Assembly (NCBI GenBank): GCA_910585905.1 | Contig: CAJUID010000001.1 | Coordinates: 230,011 to 294,010 of the forward strand | Direction: 5' to 3' | DNA from: an uncultured Lachnospiraceae bacterium | GTDB lineage: Bacteria; Bacillota; Clostridia; Lachnospirales; Lachnospiraceae | Length of the DNA stretch: 64,000 bases | Shown here: in pieces, positions 7,685 through 15,199 of the stretch | Numbering within the stretch: the stretch's first letter is position 1 | Layout: the number at the start of each line of letters is the position of its first letter | The notes under the pieces: generated by a model | What the model was told of the DNA's origin: nothing | Seen by the model: only the letters and a program-made list of their open reading frames with translations | Databases searched by the model: none | Translations under genes and position numbers: made by a program

Positions 7685-8224
7685 TTATTTTTTGAAAGGC
7701 ATACCGAACTGTGTTAATAATTCACGAGCCTCTTCATCAGTTTCCGCAGTTGTAACAACAACTACATCCATACCTCTGACCTTGTCTACTTTATCATACT
7801 CAATTTCCGGGAAAATCAACTGCTCCTTGATTCCAAGTGCGTAGTTGCCTCTTCCATCAAATGCATTCGGGTTTACCCCTCTGAAGTCACGCACGCGTGG
7901 CAGTGCCAGATTTACGAGACGGTCAAAAAATTCATACATCTTGTCGCCCCTTAAAGTTACCATGCAGCCAATCGGCATACCCTCTCTTAACTTAAAGTTA
8001 GCGATAGACTTCTTAGCCTTTGTCGCAACAGGTTTCTGGCCAGTGATAATCTCCAGCTCAGCCATAGCAGCATCAAGAACCTTGGAATTCTCTTTTGCCT
8101 CACCGATACCCATATTGACTACGATTTTTGCAAGCTTAGGCACCTGCATAACGTTTTTATAACTAAACTTTTTCATCATAGCATCTACGATTTCATTCTG
8201 ATAAGTTTCATTTAAACGAGTCAA
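7685..8224 (-). CDS. rplE: 50S ribosomal protein L5 (TTG start)
   Basis: L5 of 179 residues, contacting 5S rRNA and P-site tRNA. A TTG start at 8224 gives MTRLNETYQNEIVDAMMKKF, which matches the family N-terminus and lies 8 bases after AAGGAGG. A frame extending to 8245 would contain that ribosome binding site inside the coding region and is rejected. Family motifs VPKLAKIVVNMGIGEAKEN and the YALGIKEQLIFPEI stretch are present. Confidence 0.95.
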   Translation of the reverse strand: MTRLNETYQNEIVDAMMKKFSYKNVMQVPKLAKIVVNMGIGEAKENSKVLDAAMAELEIITGQKPVATKAKKSIANFKLREGMPIGCMVTLRGDKMYEFFDRLVNLALPRVRDFRGVNPNAFDGRGNYALGIKEQLIFPEIEYDKVDKVRGMDVVVVTTAETDEEARELLTQFGMPFKK

Positions 8225-8247
8225 ATTAATATGCCTCCTTTCCAAAA

Positions 8248-8553
8248 TTAGTCAATTACTTCGCCAGTTGCTTTTGCATAACGCACTTTTTTTCCGTCCT
8301 CAAATTTAAAACCGATGCGTGTAACTTTTCCTTTGCTGACATACATAACATTAGATGCATCGATAGGAGCAGACTGCTGTACGATTCCCCCCTGTGGGTT
8401 TGCCTGGCTTGGCTTTGTATGCTTTGTAACCTGATTAATTCCCTCGATTACAAGCTTGCCGTTCTTGACAGATGTTACTTTGCCTTCTCTACCTTTATCT
8501 TTACCAGCGATTACCTTAACTGTATCGCCTTTCTTAATTTTGTTAGTTGCCAC
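8248..8553 (-). CDS. rplX: 50S ribosomal protein L24
   Basis: 101-residue L24 with an N-terminal KOW motif (IKKGDTVKVIAGKDKGREGKV) and the typical NQVTKHTKPSQANPQGGI segment. L24 starts 50S assembly by binding the 5' end of 23S rRNA. The start has an AGGAGGTG ribosome binding site, and rplN ends 12 bases upstream. Confidence 0.97.
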   Translation of the reverse strand: MATNKIKKGDTVKVIAGKDKGREGKVTSVKNGKLVIEGINQVTKHTKPSQANPQGGIVQQSAPIDASNVMYVSKGKVTRIGFKFEDGKKVRYAKATGEVID

Positions 8554-8565
8554 AATGACACCTCC

Positions 8566-8934
8566 TTATAACACTTCTGGTGCTAATGAAACGATTTTCA
8601 TGAACTGCTTGTCTCTTAATTCCCTAGCGACTGGTCCAAAGATACGGGTTCCTCTTGGTGTCTTGTCTTCACGGATAATTACTGCTGCATTCTCATCAAA
8701 TCTGATATAGGAACCATCCTGACGGCGGGTCTTATTCACAGTGCGGACTACAACAGCCTTAACAACATCGCCCTTCTTTACAACACCGCCTGGTGTTGCA
8801 TCTTTGACAGAAGCAACGATAACATCACCAATATGAGCATACCTTCTGGTTGAGCCGCCCATAACTCTGATACAAAGAAGCTCTTTAGCACCTGTATTAT
8901 CAGCTACTTTCAGTCTTGATTCTTGCTGTATCAT
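8566..8934 (-). CDS. rplN: 50S ribosomal protein L14
   Basis: 122-residue L14 starting MIQQESRLKVADNTGAKELLCIRV, with the KTRRQDGSYIRFDENAAVII and KTPRGTRIFGPVARELRDKQF motifs of the family. L14 forms an intersubunit bridge. The 116-base gap upstream, towards rpsQ, holds three hairpins. Confidence 0.97.
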   Translation of the reverse strand: MIQQESRLKVADNTGAKELLCIRVMGGSTRRYAHIGDVIVASVKDATPGGVVKKGDVVKAVVVRTVNKTRRQDGSYIRFDENAAVIIREDKTPRGTRIFGPVARELRDKQFMKIVSLAPEVL

Positions 8935-8949
8935 AATTTAACCTCCATG

Positions 8950-9022
8950 TGCACACGTTTTTTGTGCATAAATCAAGTTTGGCGTGTGCGCACAAACTTG
9001 CCAGGCTGAAAATATTTCAGCC
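8950..9022 (-). promoter_or_regulatory. three consecutive hairpins between rpsQ and rplN
   Basis: The rpsQ-rplN gap contains three inverted repeats: GGCTGAAA/TTTCAGCC (9004-9011 with 9015-9022, 3-base loop), CAAGTTTG/CAAACTTG (8974-8981 with 8993-9000), and TGCACA/TGTGCA (8950-8955 with 8963-8968). All are perfect pairings. None has a proper U-tract on the minus strand, so RNA processing or stability control is more likely than termination. The role is inferred. Confidence 0.6.
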
Positions 9023-9050
9023 TTAACCTCCATATTTCCACGAAACCAAA

Positions 9051-9305
9051 TTATTTTGCTCTCTCAATTACTTCAACAAGTCTCCATCTCTTATCCTTGG
9101 ATAATGGCCTTGTCTCCATAACTCTTACTCTGTCACCAATCTTACATGTATTCTCTTCATCATGAGCTTTTAATTTATAAGTTCTCTTAATAATTTTATT
9201 ATAAAGCGGATGTTTCACGTTATCTACTACTGCAACAACGATTGTCTTATCCATCTTATCACTAACAACCTTGCCAACACGAGTCTTTCTAAGATTTCTC
9301 TCCAC
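9051..9305 (-). CDS. rpsQ: 30S ribosomal protein S17 (GTG start)
   Basis: 84-residue S17 with an OB-fold pattern: ERNLRKTRVGKVVSDKMDKT, HPLYNKIIKRTYKLKAHDE and DRVRVMETRPLSKDKRWRLV. The GTG at 9305 lies 8 bases after AAGGAGG and gives the usual length; the upstream frame to 9344 includes the ribosome binding site and is rejected. It follows rpmC closely. Confidence 0.95.
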   Translation of the reverse strand: MERNLRKTRVGKVVSDKMDKTIVVAVVDNVKHPLYNKIIKRTYKLKAHDEENTCKIGDRVRVMETRPLSKDKRWRLVEVIERAK

Positions 9306-9351
9306 GATCGTGTCCTCCTTTCCATGTCGTCCACAAATGATCACGAATCAA

Positions 9352-9552
9352 TTAGTTCTGTGCTGCTGCGAGCACTGTCTGAATTCTTGCGATATTCTTC
9401 TTAACTTCTTTGATTCTGCTTGTATTATCTAACTGGTTTGTAGCGTTCTGAAATCTTAAATTGAAAAGTTCTTTTTTGGCTGCCACTAAATCCTCATTTA
9501 ATTCTGCAACAGACTTACCCTTTAATTCTTCCATAAACTGCTTACTCTTCAC
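9352..9552 (-). CDS. rpmC: 50S ribosomal protein L29 (GTG start)
   Basis: 66-residue L29, a two-helix protein near the peptide exit tunnel. ELKGKSVAELNEDLVAAKKELFNLRFQ and TSRIKEVKKNIARIQTVL are the expected helices. The GTG at 9552 is 8 bases after an AAGGAGG located inside the end of rplP; an earlier in-frame GTG at 9561 abuts that site. The gene overlaps the rplP stop by 11 bases, indicating translational coupling. Confidence 0.94.
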   Translation of the reverse strand: MKSKQFMEELKGKSVAELNEDLVAAKKELFNLRFQNATNQLDNTSRIKEVKKNIARIQTVLAAAQN

Positions 9553-9979
9553 TGCCCGCACCTCCTTCTAAATCTGCACGAGATACGACTTTACATTTCA
9601 CTGGCAACTTATGTGTTGCAAGGCGTAAAGCTTCTCTGGCAATCTCTTCTGAAACGCCGGAAATCTCAAACATAACACGACCAGGTTTTACTACTGCTAC
9701 CCAGTACTCCAACGCACCTTTACCTTTACCCATTCGAGTCTCGGCAGGAGTCTTTGTTACCGGTTTATCTGGGAAAATCTTAATCCAAACTTTACCACCA
9801 CGCTTAATATATCGAGTCATGGCAACACGGGCAGCTTCTATCTGATTCGACTTGATCCATGCTGGTTCTAACGCTACAATACCATATTCACCGTTTGTAA
9901 TCTTATTTCCTCTGAGTGCTTTTCCTCTCATACTGCCACGGAACTGCTTACGGTGCTTTACTCTTTTTGGCATTAACAT
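9542..9979 (-). CDS. rplP: 50S ribosomal protein L16
   Basis: 145-residue L16 with the family start MLMPKRVKHRKQFRG and the segments LEPAWIKSNQIEAARVAMTRY, PDKPVTKTPAETRMGKGKG and GRVMFEISGVSEEIAREALRLA. L16 helps organise the peptidyl transferase and A-site region. Its start codon overlaps the rpsC stop (TAATG). Confidence 0.97.
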   Translation of the reverse strand: MLMPKRVKHRKQFRGSMRGKALRGNKITNGEYGIVALEPAWIKSNQIEAARVAMTRYIKRGGKVWIKIFPDKPVTKTPAETRMGKGKGALEYWVAVVKPGRVMFEISGVSEEIAREALRLATHKLPVKCKVVSRADLEGGAGSEE

Positions 9980-10647
9980 TATTTATCGCTCCCTTCCTTT
10001 TTCGAATTCTTCTTGGCCGGAAGTACCTCTCCGTTATATACCCATACTTTTACACCAATCTTACCATACGTTGTATCAGCCTCTGCAAACCCATAATCAA
10101 TATCAGCACGTAATGTCTGAAGAGGGATTGTACCTTCGCTGTAGAACTCTGTACGAGCCATATCAGCTCCACCAAGGCGACCTGAGCATGCTGCTTTGAT
10201 ACCCTTTGCGCCGGTTTTCAATGTTCTGCTCATAGCAGACTTCATAGCACGGCGGAAAGACACACGGTTCTCAAGCTGCTGCGCAATATTTTCAGCTACT
10301 AACTGTGCATGCTTGTCAGGATTCTTGATATCCATAATCTTAATATCAAGCGCAACTTTGCGGTCGAGCACCTTTAACAACTCTCTCTTTAAATTCTCAA
10401 TCTCAGCGCCGCCCTTACCAATAACAAAACCAGGCTTTGCTGTGTGAATAATAACTCTAACCTTGTCGGTAGGTCTCTCAATTTCAATTTTTGAGATACC
10501 AGCACTGTATAATTTCTTCTTAACAAATTCCCTGATCTTGTAATCTTCTACAAGATAGTCTGCAAATTTGTCTTCTGCATACCAATTAGAATCCCAGTCA
10601 CTGATAATACCGACTCTTAAACCATGAGGATTAACTTTCTGTCCCAT
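9979..10647 (-). CDS. rpsC: 30S ribosomal protein S3
   Basis: 222-residue S3 with an N-terminal start MGQKVNPHGLRVGIISDWDS, a KH domain around residues 40-110 including GFVIGKGGAEIENLK, and a C-terminal domain with KGIKAACSGRLGGADMARTE. S3 lines the mRNA entry channel. It overlaps rplP by one base. Confidence 0.97.
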   Translation of the reverse strand: MGQKVNPHGLRVGIISDWDSNWYAEDKFADYLVEDYKIREFVKKKLYSAGISKIEIERPTDKVRVIIHTAKPGFVIGKGGAEIENLKRELLKVLDRKVALDIKIMDIKNPDKHAQLVAENIAQQLENRVSFRRAMKSAMSRTLKTGAKGIKAACSGRLGGADMARTEFYSEGTIPLQTLRADIDYGFAEADTTYGKIGVKVWVYNGEVLPAKKNSKKEGSDK

Positions 10648-10678
10648 TTTAATCTCCTTTCATAGACCAAATAAACAA

Positions 10679-11068
10679 TTAACGCTCATTGAGAATAATA
10701 GTGATATGGCTCATTCTCTTCTCAATGCGGTACGCCCTGCCCTGTGCTCTTGGCCTGATTCTCTTCATTGTCGGTCCCTTATTTGCAAAACACTCTTCAA
10801 TATATAAATCTTCGCGGTTCATATCATTGTTGTTCTCTGCGTTTGCAATTGCAGACTGTAATAATTTCAAAATAATGCTGGAAGCATATCTTGGATTATA
10901 TGATAAAATACCAATTGCTGTTTCTACATCTTTGCCTCTGATGGCATCTAACACATAACAAGCCTTCTGAACAGATACTCTTGCATAAGATAACTTTGCT
11001 GAAGGTCTTGTTTCTCTCTGGTTCTCATTTCTCTCCCGCTTAATCTGAGATCTATGTCCCTTTGCCAT
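10679..11068 (-). CDS. rplV: 50S ribosomal protein L22
   Basis: 129-residue L22. The segments ARVSVQKACYVLDAIRGKDV, NAENNNDMNREDLYIEECFAN and the extended basic loop GPTMKRIRPRAQGRAYRIEKR, which lines the exit tunnel, are all present. It lies between rpsS and rpsC as expected. Confidence 0.97.
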   Translation of the reverse strand: MAKGHRSQIKRERNENQRETRPSAKLSYARVSVQKACYVLDAIRGKDVETAIGILSYNPRYASSIILKLLQSAIANAENNNDMNREDLYIEECFANKGPTMKRIRPRAQGRAYRIEKRMSHITIILNER

Positions 11069-11122
11069 GGATGAAGCCTCCTTTCAAATTCCGGTTTATT
11101 CTCTACGGTAACACCGTTTACT

Positions 11123-11401
11123 TTATTTCCTGCCCTTTTTCTCGTCTTTGCCATGGCCTCTGTAAGTCCTGGTAGCAACGAACTCACCAAGCTTGTGTCC
11201 AACCATGTCTTCTGTAACATATACAGGTACATGCTTTCTTCCATCATGTACTGCAAATGTTAATCCAACGAATGATGGGAAAATAGTGGAACGACGGGAC
11301 CATGTCTTGATAACCTGTTTATCGCCAGATGCTACAGCAGCATCTACCTTCTTCAGAAGGCTCTTATCAGCGAAAGGGCCTTTTTTTAATGAACGTGCCA
11401 T
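11123..11401 (-). CDS. rpsS: 30S ribosomal protein S19
   Basis: 92-residue S19 from the ATG at 11401 (MARSLKKGPFADKSLLKKVD), with the motifs TWSRRSTIFPSFVGLTFAVHDG and LGEFVATRTYRGH. A frame reaching 11413 adds four residues without family support. S19 forms a complex with S13 in the 30S head. A 90-base hairpin-bearing gap separates it from rplB. Confidence 0.96.
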   Translation of the reverse strand: MARSLKKGPFADKSLLKKVDAAVASGDKQVIKTWSRRSTIFPSFVGLTFAVHDGRKHVPVYVTEDMVGHKLGEFVATRTYRGHGKDEKKGRK

Positions 11402-11445
11402 TGTATCCTCCATTCTGCCGAATTCACTCGGCTATTCCTAACTTA

Positions 11446-11474
11446 CACATGAATGCCTAGAAAACATTCATGTG
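11446..11474 (-). promoter_or_regulatory. 10-bp perfect hairpin between rplB and rpsS
   Basis: CACATGAATG (11446-11455) pairs perfectly with CATTCATGTG (11465-11474) around a 9-base loop. A smaller GCCGA/TCGGC hairpin lies closer to rpsS. There is no U-tract, so it is not a standard terminator; a processing or stability element is possible. Confidence 0.55.
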
Positions 11475-11491
11475 CCTCCCTAACCTTATAA

Positions 11492-12340
11492 TTATTTTAC
11501 GTTTAACGCTTTACCGTCTCTTCTTCTGATAATCATCTTATTTGACTGCTTATTCTTTTTACGTGTCTTCAGACCAAGTGCAGGCTTGCCCCAAGGTGTG
11601 CAAGGACCTGGACGGCCGATACCAGCCTTTCCTTCACCACCACCATGTGGATGGTCATTCGGGTTCATAACGGAACCACGGACGGTAGGTCTAATTCCCA
11701 TATTACGCTTACGTCCTGCTTTACCGATATTGACAAGTGCATGTTCACCATTACCGATCACACCAATCGTTGCACGGCAGCCGATTGGCACCATTCTCAT
11801 CTCACCAGAAGGAAGCCTCAGTGTCGCATACTTTCCTTCTTTCGCCATAAGCTGTGCACTGTTACCTGCTGCACGGACAAGCTGTCCACCTTTTCCAGGA
11901 TGAAGCTCAATATTATGAACCTGTGTACCAACTGGAATATTTGCAAGCGGCAAGCAGTTACCAACCTCAATTTCAGCATCCGGGCCATTCATAACCTTCT
12001 GCCCAACCTTCAAGCCATTAGGAGCAAGGATATATGCTTTCTGTCCATCAGCGAAAGAGATCAATGCAATATTTGCTGTTCTGTTTGGATCATACTCGAT
12101 CGTCTTAACAGTTGCCGGAATACCGTCTTTATTTCTTTTAAAATCAATAATTCTGTATTTTCTTTTACAACCGCCACCGCGATGCCTTACAGTAATCTTA
12201 CCCTGTGCATTACGTCCGGCTTTCTTCTTTAATGACACTGTCAGTGACTTCTCAGGTTTATTCGTAGTAATCTCAACCTTATCGAGAACTGTCATCTGCC
12301 TTCTAGAAGGTGTATATGGGTTAAATGTTTTAATTCCCAT
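11492..12340 (-). CDS. rplB: 50S ribosomal protein L2
   Basis: 282-residue L2 beginning MGIKTFNPYTPSRRQMT. It has the RNA-binding OB and SH3-like domains and the conserved C-terminal MNPNDHPHGGGEGKAGIGRPGP region that includes the catalytically important His. The ATG at 12340 lies 8 bases after AAGGAG; the frame to 12358 overlaps it. L2 is required for subunit association and peptidyl transferase activity. The 205-base gap before it is filled by a tandem repeat derived from rplW. Confidence 0.97.
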   Translation of the reverse strand: MGIKTFNPYTPSRRQMTVLDKVEITTNKPEKSLTVSLKKKAGRNAQGKITVRHRGGGCKRKYRIIDFKRNKDGIPATVKTIEYDPNRTANIALISFADGQKAYILAPNGLKVGQKVMNGPDAEIEVGNCLPLANIPVGTQVHNIELHPGKGGQLVRAAGNSAQLMAKEGKYATLRLPSGEMRMVPIGCRATIGVIGNGEHALVNIGKAGRKRNMGIRPTVRGSVMNPNDHPHGGGEGKAGIGRPGPCTPWGKPALGLKTRKKNKQSNKMIIRRRDGKALNVK

Positions 12341-12410
12341 GACATTTTCTCCTTTCAATACTTATCTTAATCGATAATCCGCACGATAGGTTTTCCGCGC
12401 GGCATATTTT

Positions 12411-12575
12411 TCTATAGACCCCCAAAAATCTCAATCTCGTAAGAGATTGTTATTCATATATTGAATCCTTGACTATTCCTATAGACCTTCAAAAATCTCA
12501 ATCTCAAAAGAGATTGTTATTCATATATTAACTTTTTGACTATTTCTATAGACCTTCAAAAATCTCAATCTCTTT
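12411..12575 (-). repeat. 67-bp tandem duplication of the rplW 3' end
   Basis: The segment encoding the rplW C-terminus and stop (about 12546-12575) recurs at about 12479-12508 and 12412-12441, giving an exact 67-base period, together with the spacer that follows. Both extra copies keep the stop triplet. They carry a conserved hairpin with CAATCTC/GAGATTG arms and a different 4-base loop in each (AAAA and GTAA on the plus strand). The duplicated copies lie in the noncoding gap before rplB. Confidence 0.85.
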
Positions 12576-12845
12576 GGAGTCCTCAGTCAGCTTTACAATT
12601 GCTTTCTTTGACTTTGCAGTTTTTCCTATTGTCCTTCCACGGCGGCGTGTCTTGCCGCTGCGGTTCATTGTATTAACCTTTGCAACCTTTGTCCCTTCAA
12701 AAAGCTTCTCAACTGCTTCCTTTACCTGAGCCTTTGTTGCATCTGGGTGTACAGCAAATGTGTACTTCTTCTCTTCCATAGCCGTCATAGATTTCTCTGT
12801 GATCAGCGGCTTCTGAATAATGTCATAATACTTTAAATCTGCCAT
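12546..12845 (-). CDS. rplW: 50S ribosomal protein L23
   Basis: 99-residue L23, which forms the docking site for trigger factor and SRP at the tunnel exit. YYDIIQKPLITEKSMTAMEEKKYTF, VEKLFEGTKVAKVNTMNRSGK and the basic loop RRRGRTIGKTAKSKK match the family. The start overlaps the rplD stop by one base. Its last codons are duplicated twice downstream in noncoding DNA. Confidence 0.97.
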   Translation of the reverse strand: MADLKYYDIIQKPLITEKSMTAMEEKKYTFAVHPDATKAQVKEAVEKLFEGTKVAKVNTMNRSGKTRRRGRTIGKTAKSKKAIVKLTEDSKEIEIFEGL

Positions 12846-13468
12846 TATGCGTACACCTCCTCAATCTTGGATACAGCATTCTTTGTAATAACAACTGTAT
12901 CATACTTTAAGATATCATATACGTTAATTGCGTTAAACGGTACTACGCGCACGCCGGCAATATTTCTTGCTGAAAGTTCAACATTTGCATTGTCCTCGCC
13001 GTCAAGCACTACCAATGCTTTATTTACCTTTAATGCATTGAGTACGCCAACCATCTTCTTTGTCTTAATCTCATCAAACTTAAGAGAATCCATAACGAGA
13101 AACTTCTCTTCATTAACACGGGATGTCAGTGCAGACTTAATCGCACACTGCTTCTCTTTCCTATTCATCTTGAAAGAATAATCCCTTGGCGTTGGAGCAA
13201 ATACAACACCGCCGCCTTTCCACTGTGGAGCTCTGATTGAACCCTGCCTTGCATGGCCGGTTCCTTTCTGCCTCCAAGGTTTCTTACCGCCTCCACGCAC
13301 TTCAGAACGCGTCTTCGCCTTCTGTGTACCCTGACGTTTGTTTGCAAGCTGCAATACAACAGCCATATGCATTAAATGTTCATTTATCTTGACAGCAAAT
13401 ACATTGTCGCTTAAGTCCATCTTTCCAACTTCGCTGCCTTCCATATTAAAAACAGATACATTAGCCAT
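12845..13468 (-). CDS. rplD: 50S ribosomal protein L4
   Basis: 207-residue L4 from the ATG at 13468, which lies 9 bases after AAGGAGG; an extension to 13489 has no support. The family core KTRSEVRGGGKKPWRQKGTG and ARQGSIRAPQWKGGGVVFAP is clear. L4 lines the exit tunnel. In E. coli it also autoregulates the S10 operon; whether it reads the structured leader here is unknown. Confidence 0.96.
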   Translation of the reverse strand: MANVSVFNMEGSEVGKMDLSDNVFAVKINEHLMHMAVVLQLANKRQGTQKAKTRSEVRGGGKKPWRQKGTGHARQGSIRAPQWKGGGVVFAPTPRDYSFKMNRKEKQCAIKSALTSRVNEEKFLVMDSLKFDEIKTKKMVGVLNALKVNKALVVLDGEDNANVELSARNIAGVRVVPFNAINVYDILKYDTVVITKNAVSKIEEVYA

Positions 13469-13494
13469 CTGTGTGTTCCTCCTTTCCAAAAGAA

Positions 13495-14178
13495 TTATTT
13501 ACAAACCTTTACGCTTTCCTTTAACATTACGCAGGCTTTCTTAGGTCCTGGCACAGCACCCTTCACAAGAATCAGGTTCTGCTCTGCATCAACCCTGACA
13601 ATCTCAAGATTCTGGACTGTCACTTTGACAGCACCCATCTGTCCAGGCATCTTCTTGCCCTTAAATACACGGCTAGGATCGGAACAAGCACCATTAGAAC
13701 CGGCATGTCTGTGGAATTTAGAACCATGCGCCATCGGACCTCTGTGAAGTCCGTGTCTCTTAATAGCACCCTGGAAACCTTTACCCTTTGAAGTACCACT
13801 GACATCAATCTTGTCACCAGCTTCAAAAATATCAGCCTTGATCTCCTGGCCAAGCTCGTACTCTTCAGCATTGTCAAACTTAAATTCTTTTAGATATCTC
13901 TTACCGGAAACACCTGCTTTCGCAAAATGCCCCTGCAGCGGCTTATTTACACCGTGCGCTCTCTTTATTTCTTTTTTGCCGGTAGCATCCTTGCTGATAA
14001 CCTTATCCTTCTTATCAACAAAACCGACCTGTACGGCACTGTATCCATCATTGTCAACCGTCTTTACCTGTGTTACATAGCAAGGACCTGCCTGAAGTAC
14101 AGTGACCGGAGTCAAAACTCCATTCTCATTGAAGATCTGAGTCATTCCGACCTTCGTAGCCAAAATACCTTTCTTCAT
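13495..14178 (-). CDS. rplC: 50S ribosomal protein L3
   Basis: 227-residue L3 starting MKKGILATKVGMTQIFNENG, with the conserved GTSKGKGFQGAIKRHG, GPMAHGSKFHRHAGS and KKMPGQMGAVKVTVQNLEIV segments. It binds domain VI of 23S rRNA. The 150-base gap to rpsJ holds an 8-bp hairpin. Confidence 0.97.
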   Translation of the reverse strand: MKKGILATKVGMTQIFNENGVLTPVTVLQAGPCYVTQVKTVDNDGYSAVQVGFVDKKDKVISKDATGKKEIKRAHGVNKPLQGHFAKAGVSGKRYLKEFKFDNAEEYELGQEIKADIFEAGDKIDVSGTSKGKGFQGAIKRHGLHRGPMAHGSKFHRHAGSNGACSDPSRVFKGKKMPGQMGAVKVTVQNLEIVRVDAEQNLILVKGAVPGPKKACVMLKESVKVCK

Positions 14179-14208
14179 TCTAAATGCACCTCCTGTTAAT
14201 CTACAGCG

Positions 14209-14232
14209 GATTTCACCATTTCATGTGAAATC
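14209..14232 (-). promoter_or_regulatory. hairpin between rpsJ and rplC
   Basis: GATTTCAC (14209-14216) pairs with GTGAAATC (14225-14232) around an 8-base loop just upstream of the rplC ribosome binding site. It might influence rplC translation; this is inference from position only. Confidence 0.4.
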
Positions 14233-14328
14233 ATCCTAGATGGTCTATAATGTGCAAGTTCGTAAACCAAAAACTCGAACCATCAAAAAGATAGTTTTTT
14301 ATATAAACCCTAAGGACTTACTCTTTTA

Positions 14329-14646
14329 TTATTTTTCTTTCATCTTTAATACAACAGCAACACCAGATGGCATCTCCATTTTTGTTAATGCTTCAATGGT
14401 CTTCTGTGTCGGGGCGATAACATCAATCAGCCTCTTGTGAGTTCTCTGCTCAAACTGCTCTCTGGAATCCTTGTACTTATGGACAGCACGAAGAATCGTT
14501 ACAACCTCCTTCTTAGTTGGAAGAGGTACAGGACCGCTAACCTTAGCACCTGTCTTCTTAACCGTCTCAATAATCTTTCCCGCAGCATGATCAATCTGAT
14601 TGTGGTCATACGCCTTGAGAGTAATTCTCATTACATTTGTTGCCAT
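14329..14646 (-). CDS. rpsJ: 30S ribosomal protein S10
   Basis: 105-residue S10 (also NusE, part of the antitermination complex). MRITLKAYDHNQIDHAAGKIIET, GPVPLPTKKEVVTILRA and the QFEQRTHKRLIDV loop are diagnostic. First gene of the operon, preceded by a leader of about 285 nt. An AAAGGAGG-type site lies just before the ATG. Confidence 0.97.
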   Translation of the reverse strand: MATNVMRITLKAYDHNQIDHAAGKIIETVKKTGAKVSGPVPLPTKKEVVTILRAVHKYKDSREQFEQRTHKRLIDVIAPTQKTIEALTKMEMPSGVAVVLKMKEK

Positions 14647-14932
14647 AAAAAAAGCCGCCTCCTTTTCGCACTTTTACAGGCATTACTGATCTTGGGTTTC
14701 CCCTATGCCTGTTCATTACAGCGGAACAAGTGGTGACTGTACACTTAACCGGGCGTGTCCTGCTTAGGTTTACATAATCAGCAGGCTTCCCTCTTTTCTG
14801 CACATTGGCAGAATATGAAATTGTACAGTGACTTGTCGCCAGTTTCCTAACTTGACATTCGCTCCACGGAAAACCTATCATCCTATTTGGACAACAGCAA
14901 CCTCACGCTTCATCGCTATCAATGCCACAGCA
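14647..14932 (-). promoter_or_regulatory. structured 5' leader of the S10 operon
   Basis: About 285 nt of untranslated RNA between the promoter and rpsJ, with extensive predicted pairing. A long-range helix joins 14822-14829 plus 14831-14836 to 14736-14743 plus 14726-14731 (14 pairs, one interruption). Inside it are TTCTGC/GCAGAA and CCTGCT/AGCAGG hairpins. Next to rpsJ an 8-bp ACAGGCAT/ATGCCTGT stem (14676-14683 with 14705-14712) is found. It is likely an autoregulatory ribosomal-protein leader; the ligand, possibly L4 by analogy with E. coli, is inferred. Confidence 0.65.
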
Positions 14933-14938
14933 AGTGCT

Positions 14939-14967
14939 ATTTTACTATACTTTTCCAGCCTTGGCAA
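14939..14967 (-). promoter_or_regulatory. promoter of the S10-spc operon
   Basis: On the minus strand a TTGCCA -35 box (14962-14967) and a TAAAAT -10 box (14939-14944) are separated by exactly 17 bases, each matching the vegetative consensus at 5 of 6 positions. It lies at the outer end of the structured leader. Confidence 0.65.
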
Positions 14968-15150
14968 GGCTTTTGGACAAACAATTTTTAAAATACATGC
15001 TCTTTTCTCCATTTTTCTATGTTCTGCATAGTTTTTTGCAATATACAGTGCTCAAATTGTGAAAATTGCCCTGCATAAAAAGCTAATATCTTCCATATCC
15101 CATACTAGAAGATAAGGCTTAATTAGAACATTTTTCCAGAATTATAAAAT

Positions 15151-15171
15151 GGCTGTGGAAAATCCACAGCC
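15151..15171 (-). terminator. intrinsic terminator downstream of spoVG
   Basis: A perfect 8-bp stem GGCTGTGG/CCACAGCC (15151-15158 with 15164-15171) with a 5-base loop and an ATTTTATAATT tail on the minus strand, 29 bases past the spoVG stop. The opposite strand also has an A/T flank. Confidence 0.7.
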
Positions 15172-15199
15172 AAAAATTCATTTCATTCATTTTGCAGGA

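Noticed and set aside
11645..12232. 195-residue plus-strand frame opposite rplB
   Set aside because: Antisense shadow of a highly conserved ribosomal gene with biased composition and no start signals.
12411..12575. CRISPR-like repeat array in the ribosomal operon
   Set aside because: The 67-bp unit is a tandem duplication of coding plus spacer sequence with no variable spacers; no cas genes are in the window.
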